27,159 bases of DNA from Acidimicrobiaceae bacterium (GTDB lineage: Bacteria > Actinomycetota > Acidimicrobiia > Acidimicrobiales > Acidimicrobiaceae). The stretch spans positions 1 through 27,159 of the forward strand of contig JABEUO010000159.1 in assembly GCA_013044415.1 (NCBI GenBank), given 5' to 3'. Below, one piece after another: positions 15,677-21,667 of the stretch. The stretch's first letter is position 1, and every line of letters begins with the position of its first letter. The translations under genes and the position numbers were made by a program. A model generated the notes under the pieces. That model was not told the origin of the DNA. It worked only from the letters and a program-made list of their open reading frames with translations, and did not search any database.

Positions 15677-15910
15677 CTAGATACGGTGGGTCGGAGGCGA
15701 AGAAGGCGGGTAATGGATCAGAAATGCGAGGGTCGGACAGAGCCTTTCGGCTTTCTTGGCGTGGTCGAGGAGTTCTATCGGGAGATCTTCGTGCACGATC
15801 TTCGGATACCCCCAGTCGTCCAAGTGGATCAGTTCGGGTAAGAGCTCAGCGCAAATTCCGTGCCCATCGCAAGCAATCGGGTTGATCGCTACCTTGGCAA
15901 TAGGTCTCAA
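15677..15910 (-). CDS. small ferredoxin, [3Fe-4S] type
   Basis: A 77-residue electron carrier with Cys14-x5-Cys20 (CDGHGIC) and Cys58 followed by Pro (RLCPTLA). The middle cysteine of a [4Fe-4S] motif is absent, as in actinobacterial three-cysteine ferredoxins of the form CxGHGxCAE...P. The tail is short and proline-rich. TTG 15910 overlaps the stop of the NuoF-like gene by 4 bp (TTGA), with AAGG 5 nt upstream, so the two are translationally coupled. Partnership: it probably exchanges electrons with the NuoF-like flavoprotein. Confidence 0.9.
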   Translation of the reverse strand: MRPIAKVAINPIACDGHGICAELLPELIHLDDWGYPKIVHEDLPIELLDHAKKAERLCPTLAFLIHYPPSSPPTHRI

Positions 15911-17223
15911 TTCAGCCTTAGCCTCTCGTATTTAGTCCCGAAAAAGTTCGCACGGCCCTTGGGGAAAGAACATCGACCAGATTCGTGCAGCCTCACCTCG
16001 TCTGGAAAGTTCCGTAATATCGACCTCGCTATAATTACCGCCCCATCGGGCATAGCGCAACCGCCCCGTCCAGCTATCTGGTCCGCCAGACGGCCGATCT
16101 CCTCGACTCCCTTCGGCATGGTGGCCCCATGCGCTAGTCGACCTACCTCCTTGGCGAGGGCCGGAAGTCCTAAGAAACACGGCCCACACTGCCCGGCGGT
16201 CTGCGAAGCCAGGTAGGCGACTATCCCTGAAGCTTCCACGATCGGACAGGAGTTAGAAAATCCGATGATCCCTGCCCCGACCCCGAGGCCTAACTTCTTC
16301 ATTTCAGGCTGATTGAGCTTCAGATCTATGATTGATTCGGGCTTTACGATCTGTCCAAAGTATCCCCCCATGAGGACCGAACTGGCGGCAGATACGTCAA
16401 CTTGGGCCGAACCTATTATCTCGCTGAGGGGCGTGCCGACTTCGGCCTCTACGACTAGGTAACTCCCATTTTGCGATACCACCGTCAGTAGTTGAGAGCC
16501 GTATGGCCCCCCCGGAACACCCATCGACCGATAGAACGAAGCGCCCGCACGTGCTATCAGGGCGATCGTCGCATAGGTTTCGACGTTGGAGATAAAAGTC
16601 GGCTTTTTCGAGACACCAGCTACGATCGGCCGATCCGGGAAAAAGGCTGGCTTCGGTCCCTTCCCGTTGAGTTGCTGGATTATCGATGTCTCGACCCCGG
16701 AGGTGTATCCTGCGTCGGCTATCCTCGGGGTCACCGGCACCTTATCCAACCTCAATTTCCTCCGTTCCCTTAGGGCAGCCTCTACCGCTGAAACGACCAT
16801 CTGGTTCTTGGTCTTCGCCATCAGGTAGGCCTTTTGAGCCCCGAGGGCCCCGGCAACAATGGATATCCCCTCGAGGACCAGGTGTGGTTGGTGAATTAGC
16901 AGGGATTCATCCTTGTGGGCCAGCGGTTCTGACTCGGACCCATTAGCGACGACCACAGCCTTCCCGACGTAGGACGCCATCGAAGCCAGTTTTTTTGCCG
17001 TCGGAAAGCCAGCACCTCCACGGCCGTTTAGCCCAACCTCGTCTACCATCTCGACGAGCGAAGCAAAGTCGACCTTTGGCATCCGCTGGTCTCCGTGGGC
17101 CCTTAGATGGTCGGGGAAGTTCATCGAGCGCTGCGGCATGACCCGAATAGAGCGTGAAGCCACCTCCGACGCAACGACTAAGCCTGGCCAGTTTGCAAAT
17201 GTTGAAGACACCTGGCTATTCAT
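15907..17223 (-). CDS. NuoF-like FMN/NAD(P)H-binding iron-sulfur protein with SLBB-type domain
   Basis: Homologous to complex I subunit NuoF but stand-alone. Numbered from ATG 17223 (438 residues), GRGGAGFPTAKK (67-78) and NGSESEP...KDE (95-106) form the FMN/NAD site, and SNVET (213-217) is also conserved. The C-terminal cluster domain reads TAGQCGPC, so Cys346 and Cys349, with Cys389 in RGGCAMPDG. Compared with the NuoF ESCGxCTPC...C pattern, the first cysteine is Ala, leaving three obvious ligands. The track-length frame from TTG 17238 is rejected because GGAG lies 9 nt before the ATG. It is coupled to the ferredoxin downstream and follows the ferric-reductase-like gene after 88 bp. It is probably a soluble electron-input module for that membrane protein. 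Confidence 0.88.
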   Translation of the reverse strand: MNSQVSSTFANWPGLVVASEVASRSIRVMPQRSMNFPDHLRAHGDQRMPKVDFASLVEMVDEVGLNGRGGAGFPTAKKLASMASYVGKAVVVANGSESEPLAHKDESLLIHQPHLVLEGISIVAGALGAQKAYLMAKTKNQMVVSAVEAALRERRKLRLDKVPVTPRIADAGYTSGVETSIIQQLNGKGPKPAFFPDRPIVAGVSKKPTFISNVETYATIALIARAGASFYRSMGVPGGPYGSQLLTVVSQNGSYLVVEAEVGTPLSEIIGSAQVDVSAASSVLMGGYFGQIVKPESIIDLKLNQPEMKKLGLGVGAGIIGFSNSCPIVEASGIVAYLASQTAGQCGPCFLGLPALAKEVGRLAHGATMPKGVEEIGRLADQIAGRGGCAMPDGAVIIARSILRNFPDEVRLHESGRCSFPKGRANFFGTKYERLRLN

Positions 17224-17311
17224 ACTAAAACACTCCAATAGTTAACTGTTATCTGCCTAGATGCGCAACTGGCAGTGGCGGGTTAGATATAGGTTCGATT
17301 TGGATAACCTG

Positions 17312-18436
17312 CTAGCTGTCACCCGAAAAACTCTGCCCTTGGACATAGGGGACAACTTGACCGGTAAATGAGCTTTGACCAGCGTTAACACTAGCGGAGA
17401 GGGTTACGCTATGCCCAGCGGAGTCTTTGAGTGAAAACCCGATGGCTCCATTATTCAAACTGGTGACCTGGCCATTGTAGGCTACGGCACCAGAGTTTGA
17501 CACAATCTCAACTATCGAAGATGACATTGAGAGCCCCTGGTCGGCGGGGACCCCCATCAGAGTCACGACGAGCTTATAGCCCTTAAGCGACGATAGTGGA
17601 CCCATTAGTCGCAGGGCTAACTCGCCTTGGCTATTCTGAGCGGATTCGGTGATCTTTCCTGACCAGGTCGAGGTGAAGTTCGCAGGGATACTAATGCTTG
17701 ATTGGGGAGTCACATTTTTGGTTAGTGCGAGAGGCGTGGTAGCTGGGCTCTGTGAAAAGACCCCAGAGATTCCCGCATTAGCGCGCTTTGCCCAGTTCGA
17801 ATTGAAGGGTCCCAAAAGGCTAAAGCCAACTACCGCCAGTGGAGCCACTACCGCCACTGCCATCGAGAGGTTCCTCTTCACCGACCCAGCTTGGGTCCTG
17901 TCGACAATCCTTATCCAGGCGGTGATTAGGAATGCTGCACCAACCACCAAGTAGAAGGCCTTACCGAGTAAGAACCTCGAATCCGATCCCGTCCCGAGCC
18001 CGTGGACAATGGAAGCAAAAAAGGCTAAATAGGCCAAGAGATGGACAATTTTCCAGGTCCTCTGCTTCATCTTGATTCGAATCAGCGAAGTCACAAGAAC
18101 CGCAATCCCTATGTCGATGGCAATCGCACCGAATCCAATCCAAACGGGACGGTACTTCGACACAAACGGTATGAAGACATCAAGCAAGGTGATCGGGACA
18201 AAGGGATCCATCATTGCGGTAATGATGTGAATAGCTAGTACCACCACGGCGAGAAGAGAGAGGCTCCTGTGGGTCTCGACGGTGATAAACCTCGGCAAGC
18301 GGGCAGAAAGTCTGGTCTGCGAGGCAGTCATCAAGCCCAAAACGGCAATAGCCCCCAAAAGGGCCAACCCGACGAAGCCTGCTCCCCTCGAGATATACCA
18401 CAGCGGGCTCGGTGTCGTGACTATCGCGAGGATCAA
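17312..18436 (-). CDS. ferric-reductase-like transmembrane di-heme protein
   Basis: A polytopic cytochrome-b-like domain at the N-terminus. Numbered from TTG 18436 (374 residues), two histidine pairs sit one per helix pair: His56/His70 (THRSLSLLAVVVLAIH) and His132/His145 (VHLLAYLAFFASIVH). The 14- and 13-residue spacing fits two stacked b-hemes. About six to seven helices end near residue 220. A predicted extracytoplasmic beta-rich domain follows (from about 245), rich in Ser, Gly and Gln, with no FAD/NAD-binding domain, unlike true ferric reductases. TTG 18436 has GGGAGG 7 nt upstream and overlaps the apbE stop by 4 bp (TTGA). The longer frame from TTG 18472 would overlap apbE by 40 bp and is not preferred. 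Confidence 0.88.
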   Translation of the reverse strand: MILAIVTTPSPLWYISRGAGFVGLALLGAIAVLGLMTASQTRLSARLPRFITVETHRSLSLLAVVVLAIHIITAMMDPFVPITLLDVFIPFVSKYRPVWIGFGAIAIDIGIAVLVTSLIRIKMKQRTWKIVHLLAYLAFFASIVHGLGTGSDSRFLLGKAFYLVVGAAFLITAWIRIVDRTQAGSVKRNLSMAVAVVAPLAVVGFSLLGPFNSNWAKRANAGISGVFSQSPATTPLALTKNVTPQSSISIPANFTSTWSGKITESAQNSQGELALRLMGPLSSLKGYKLVVTLMGVPADQGLSMSSSIVEIVSNSGAVAYNGQVTSLNNGAIGFSLKDSAGHSVTLSASVNAGQSSFTGQVVPYVQGQSFSGDS

Positions 18437-19389
18437 ATTGATACCTCCCGAGAGGTCCGGCGACCCGGCCAATCTCCCAGTGAACCCGAGGTGCCGTCTT
18501 TAAATCTCACCATCGCCGGGAGCTTGGTAGCCTTTAGCCACGAATAGCCGAAAGTACCCATCGCTATCGTCGCCGTCGATGCGATGTTGGCATCAAGGGC
18601 TGAAGCGGCCAGAACCGTAACTGCTTCGATCTCGCCTTCTGCGGGTCGTCCAGAATAGGGGTCAACTATGTGATGCTGAAGGGCTCCTCCTCTGGACCAA
18701 CTCCTCTTCTTGATCGACGAGGTGGCCATCCCCCCGGTAGGAAAGGCCAGGACTTCACCAGGGGAATCAACATTTAAGGATTGATCGTCGGTGACATTGA
18801 CATACCAAGGATTGGCCGGGTCGCTGCTGATGCAGGATATGTCACCACCAAGGTTTACCAGAACGTCTACCTCGAAGTTTCCCTCAATGCGGTCTCTAAT
18901 TCGATCCGCTAGATGGGGTTTGGCGGTTGCCCCGAGGTCCAGGAGGACCCCAGGAGGAACCTTGATCGACCTAGTATCGTGGTCTAAAACCACACTTCTA
19001 TATCCGCTCGGCATCACGACACGGATCTTCTGACCATCCTGGTCATCGAACTTGATCAGTTCGAAATCCTTGTTATATCCGAGTTCAGAGATAGTCTGAC
19101 CTAAGGTCGGATCCAAATACCCCTTGGTGATGGCCGATGCCCTTAGAGCCTGTCGGACCTCGTCGTAGAGGAGGTCGGTCACCACCATTGCCACGCCGTC
19201 GTTCGCCGCCAACCGACTCACCTCGGAATCCAGCCGAAAACGACTAGCAGCCCGGTCTAGCTCATCGATCAACTGGTTGAATTCATCTACCATCTGATCG
19301 AAATATCTGCCTGGACCCTCCTCATCCAACCTAACTACAACTGAGCAAGTTGTCCCTAATGCCGACCGCTCGTAATACCTCGTAGTCAT
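18433..19389 (-). CDS. apbE: FAD:protein FMN transferase
   Basis: Transfers FMN from FAD onto a Thr or Ser of a partner's FMN-binding domain. In 318 residues it shows DLGATAKPHLADRI (151-164, usually DLGgiaKGyavD), NLGGDISC (179-186), ATSS (222-225) and HHIVDPYSGRPA (239-250), plus Asp267 in the SALDANIASTATIAMG metal region. The Gly after Lys157 is Pro here, a mild departure. No signal peptide or lipobox is visible at the N-terminus, although ApbE proteins usually act outside the cytoplasm. ATG 19389 overlaps the previous stop as TAATG. Its presence implies a covalently flavinylated partner, which is not recognisable in the window. Confidence 0.93.
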   Translation of the reverse strand: MTTRYYERSALGTTCSVVVRLDEEGPGRYFDQMVDEFNQLIDELDRAASRFRLDSEVSRLAANDGVAMVVTDLLYDEVRQALRASAITKGYLDPTLGQTISELGYNKDFELIKFDDQDGQKIRVVMPSGYRSVVLDHDTRSIKVPPGVLLDLGATAKPHLADRIRDRIEGNFEVDVLVNLGGDISCISSDPANPWYVNVTDDQSLNVDSPGEVLAFPTGGMATSSIKKRSWSRGGALQHHIVDPYSGRPAEGEIEAVTVLAASALDANIASTATIAMGTFGYSWLKATKLPAMVRFKDGTSGSLGDWPGRRTSREVSI

Positions 19390-19691
19390 TATGAAGCCCC
19401 GGTAGCGGCTGAAGGAGTAGGGGCCGAAGGAGAAGACGAGGAAGGACCTGGAGCCACAGATCCGGCCGACACCGGCGGCGGAGCCAGCGTAGAAGAAGTT
19501 ACGTTGTAATTTGACGAACCGCCCTGGCTCGTATTAGTAGTGTTAGTCGACGTCGACTTACCAGCAAATGTCTTCTCGGCCAAGCCGGATACTACCACTA
19601 TTGAACCGAGTGCACCGAGCCACAGCGCCCTGTTAATCCGCTTAGCTTTGGACAAAGACTCGTCTCTAAACCGAGTGGAATATTTGCGCAT
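19389..19691 (-). CDS. membrane-anchored low-complexity protein in the place of an FMN-binding protein
   Basis: A 100-residue protein with a basic N-terminus, one transmembrane helix (about 22-44, ALWLGALGSIVVVSGLAE), then an Asn/Ser/Thr-rich and Pro/Ala/Ser-rich tail predicted outside the membrane. In related actinobacterial clusters, the gene beside apbE encodes exactly this anchor plus linker followed by an FMN-binding domain. Here the protein ends at ...SAATGAS. The last four residues, TGAS, resemble the end of a flavinylation sequon (D-x-x-[S/T]-G-A-[S/T]), but the Asp is missing and no fold precedes it. ATG 19691 has AGAGG 5 nt upstream. It is the first sure gene of the redox operon, which makes a complete, truncated or newly shortened protein equally possible. 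Confidence 0.75.
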   Translation of the reverse strand: MRKYSTRFRDESLSKAKRINRALWLGALGSIVVVSGLAEKTFAGKSTSTNTTNTSQGGSSNYNVTSSTLAPPPVSAGSVAPGPSSSSPSAPTPSAATGAS

Positions 19692-19838
19692 AATAACCTC
19701 TGAAACCTGTCGCTATAAGAGTTCTAACTTCAACCATTAACAACACATCAGCCTGTGCACTGACTGAATCGATCAATAGAAAACCTTGACAAGGTGGTAG
19801 TTGGCCCCTGAATTCGGCAAAACAACTTCAGCTTCCAC

Positions 19839-20018
19839 TCAGATACTTCCAAAAGATACATTTAACCTGCGGCCACAGGTTACGACGATCGTCGGGCACA
19901 TCGTTACCGCCCAATCCATGCCGCCCAGCAAGGACCTGGCAGAAAAGATGGCCATCAAGAAGGTCAACCATAAAAATAGCAATCCTGGCAAACCTTGAAA
20001 AAGCTTTAATATAGTCAC
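19839..20018 (-). CDS. small hydrophobic ORF upstream of the redox operon
   Basis: A 59-codon frame, GTG 20018 to TGA 19839-19841. The predicted product starts MTILKLFQG, followed by a hydrophobic run (LPGLLFLWLTFLMAIF, about 10-25) and a polar end with Cys41 and Cys48 (CPTIVVTC). It looks like a one-helix membrane or exported peptide. The frame continues 21 codons past the TGA without a stop, so a longer ancestral ORF cannot be excluded. The start is uncertain: a TATATT box at 20008-20013 would put transcription inside the first codons, making an internal TTG (19988 or 19982) the real start. An opposite-strand frame of 65 codons overlaps it but looks less protein-like. I recognise no family. 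Confidence 0.45.
   Translation of the reverse strand: MTILKLFQGLPGLLFLWLTFLMAIFSARSLLGGMDWAVTMCPTIVVTCGRRLNVSFGSI
20008..20013 (-). promoter_or_regulatory. putative -10 box of the redox operon
   Basis: TATATT on the minus strand, giving an expected start point near 20001. The centre of the TGTGA-N6-TCACA palindrome then falls at about -42, the position of a class II Crp activator site. No TTGACA-like -35 is found at the standard spacing, as is usual for activator-dependent promoters. Confidence 0.5.
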
Positions 20019-20035
20019 GATTGACTGTCCAACTC

Positions 20036-20051
20036 TGTGAGAATTCTCACA
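20036..20051. promoter_or_regulatory. perfect Crp/GlxR-type operator
   Basis: TGTGAGAATTCTCACA is a 16-bp perfect palindrome that matches the Crp-family consensus TGTGA-N6-TCACA at every specified base. It lies in the divergent gap between the redox operon (minus) and the acyl-CoA dehydrogenase gene (plus). It is 345 bp from the first sure ATG of the former and 322 bp from the start of the latter. The spacing to the TATATT box points to the minus-strand operon. Confidence 0.8.
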
Positions 20052-20372
20052 AATTGATCGCTTATTTTGTGCTAATTAACTTCTGCTCCCAATCCTTTTG
20101 AGAACCGGTCAAAAGCAACAGACAAAAGTTTAGACGCAATGTTGCTTGCAGCCAATTCCCCAAATCGTACCCGAAGGACCGATGGGCATCATATAGAAGT
20201 CAAAGCTAGGCGAAGATCTCCCACAAATCCCGAAATTGATATAAGAGTCATGCTCGGCCAGGTCGTCTAGTCGGTCGCTTGACGACACGAAGCTCCGCAC
20301 CAACTGCGGTGTCAACAAAACTGAGCGGTGGTGTGGTAGCTTCCACGGAGGCACTATCAGGAGTGGGGGAAG
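20052..20372 (+). other. intergenic region upstream of the acyl-CoA dehydrogenase
   Basis: About 320 bp with no supportable gene. A 74-codon minus frame at 20130-20354 has no protein-like features. It contains an inverted repeat CTTTTGA/TCAAAAG (20095-20101/20109-20115) around an ACCGG-containing loop, a possible operator or structured leader. The AT-rich 20052-20081 stretch could carry a promoter, but no box pair fits standard spacing. The downstream gene has its Shine-Dalgarno AGGAG at 20359-20363. Confidence 0.4.
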
Positions 20373-21593
20373 TTGTCAGTAGGTTCGAGCGGATCACTCT
20401 ATAGCTTCAGCTTTTCCGAGGAGCATCTCGCCCTCGTAGAATCGGTCGAGGGGTACCTTAGCCGCCTTGGGTCAAAGAGACAGGAACTCCTCAACGATAT
20501 CTTTGAAAAAGGTGAATACCCCGACGAACTCAGCCAGGCGATGGTGGACCTGGGCCTATTTGGGGCTTTGATACCAGCGCAGTATGGTGGCAGCGGTCTT
20601 GGCCTTTTGGGAATGGCGCTAGCGATGGAGAAATTTGCCTCATTTGGGCTAGCCAACACACTGGCCCTTCTGACAACTATGGACGCTATGGCCATCCAAC
20701 GCGGCGGTACCGAGGACCAGAAGCAACTCCTGCTACCCCAGATCGCCGAGGGCAAAATAAAGAGCGCCTTCGCCATCACCGAAGCAGATGCCGGAACCAA
20801 CTCCTTTCGAATAGCTCTATCGGCGAAAGAGACCGGCGACGGCGGATTTGTGCTAAACGGGGAGAAGGCCTGGATTACCGGCGTCGATCGGGCGGATCAC
20901 CTCTTAGTAGTTAGCAGGACGACGAGCTATCAGCGGGTCAAGGAGTCGGGACTTCCGAAATCTTTCGGCATGAGCCTCTTCTTTATAGATACAGCTACAA
21001 AAGGGATCACTAAGTCAAAGATGGCGACCATGGGGATTGAGGGCTTTAACCAGTTCCAGCTCTTCTTTGACGACGTCGAGGTCCCCAAGGATGCCCTGAT
21101 CGGTGAGAAGGACTTGGGAGCGGCGGTCTTATTCGAAGCCCTCAACCCCGAGCGAATCATCGCAGCGTCATTTGCGGTCGGTATGGTCGACTACTTCTTG
21201 TCAAAATCGGTGAATTATGCCAATGAGCGGCGGGTTTTCTCAGACACCCCCATCGGTTCCTACCAGGCGGTTCAGCACCCGCTGGCTAAAATTCGTGTCA
21301 CCCAGGAGGGGGCGAGGCTACTCACCTATCAAGCGGCTAGCGCCTTCGATCAAAATGCCCCGATGTCCATCGTCGCACGGTATGCGAATATGGCGAAATA
21401 CCTAGCTTCCGAAGTAGGCTTCGAGGCAGCTGATCGAGCGATTCAAACCCACGGCGGCAACGGTTTTGTGAGGGATTTTGGGATTATCCAGATGCTCGCC
21501 CCGGCTCGGCTCGCCAAGACAGCCCCAATTAACAATGAGATGATACTTAACTTCATCGCCGAGCACGAACTAAAGCTGCCGCGGTCCTACTAG
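20373..21593 (+). CDS. acyl-CoA dehydrogenase family protein
   Basis: FAD-dependent alpha,beta-dehydrogenation of an acyl-CoA thioester. The N-terminal helical domain opens FSEEHLALVESVEGYL. The middle beta domain has AFAITEADAGTNSF and LNGEKAWITG. The C-terminal helical domain has RRVFSDTPIGSYQAVQHPLA and QTHGGNGF. The usual C-terminal catalytic Glu region (YEGT) is replaced by APINNEM (Pro385). A Glu on helix G, Glu260 in LNPERIIAA, occupies the position used by isovaleryl-CoA dehydrogenase. At 406 residues it is normal in length. The start is TTG 20373, supported by AGGAG 9 nt upstream. It stands alone in a divergent gap with a Crp-like site. The carboxylase genes 2 kb downstream suggest branched-chain or terpenoid acyl substrates, but only by context. 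Confidence 0.93.
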   Translation: MSVGSSGSLYSFSFSEEHLALVESVEGYLSRLGSKRQELLNDIFEKGEYPDELSQAMVDLGLFGALIPAQYGGSGLGLLGMALAMEKFASFGLANTLALLTTMDAMAIQRGGTEDQKQLLLPQIAEGKIKSAFAITEADAGTNSFRIALSAKETGDGGFVLNGEKAWITGVDRADHLLVVSRTTSYQRVKESGLPKSFGMSLFFIDTATKGITKSKMATMGIEGFNQFQLFFDDVEVPKDALIGEKDLGAAVLFEALNPERIIAASFAVGMVDYFLSKSVNYANERRVFSDTPIGSYQAVQHPLAKIRVTQEGARLLTYQAASAFDQNAPMSIVARYANMAKYLASEVGFEAADRAIQTHGGNGFVRDFGIIQMLAPARLAKTAPINNEMILNFIAEHELKLPRSY

Positions 21594-21655
21594 CGGTTGA
21601 AGTCAACAACTCTTCGCCGTCGAGTCACCCGAGCCGAGTAGACCGACTCTCCCCC

Positions 21656-21661
21656 TACCGT
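21656..21661 (+). promoter_or_regulatory. possible -10 box for a leaderless ABC-F transcript
   Basis: TACCGT fits the TANNNT pattern and ends 6 nt before ATG 21668, which has no ribosome-binding site. The spacing matches transcription starting at the A of the ATG. No -35 was identified. Confidence 0.35.
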
Positions 21662-21667
21662 TTAAGT

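Noticed and set aside
15649..15885. 78-codon plus-strand frame over the ferredoxin
   Set aside because: It is antisense to a ferredoxin with conserved cysteines and reads as an Arg/Gly/Ser-rich shadow.
17312..18436. FMN-binding flavinylation sequon in the C-terminal domain (SNSGAV)
   Set aside because: The Asp at -3 and the final Thr/Ser are both absent, and the surrounding sequence is unlike FMN_bind.
19801..19998. 65-codon plus-strand frame in the divergent gap
   Set aside because: It starts at TTG with no Shine-Dalgarno, its product lacks recognisable features, and the opposite strand holds a more protein-like hydrophobic frame.
20130..20354. 74-codon minus-strand frame
   Set aside because: It starts at GTG with no ribosome site and no plausible domain, in a region more likely to be regulatory.
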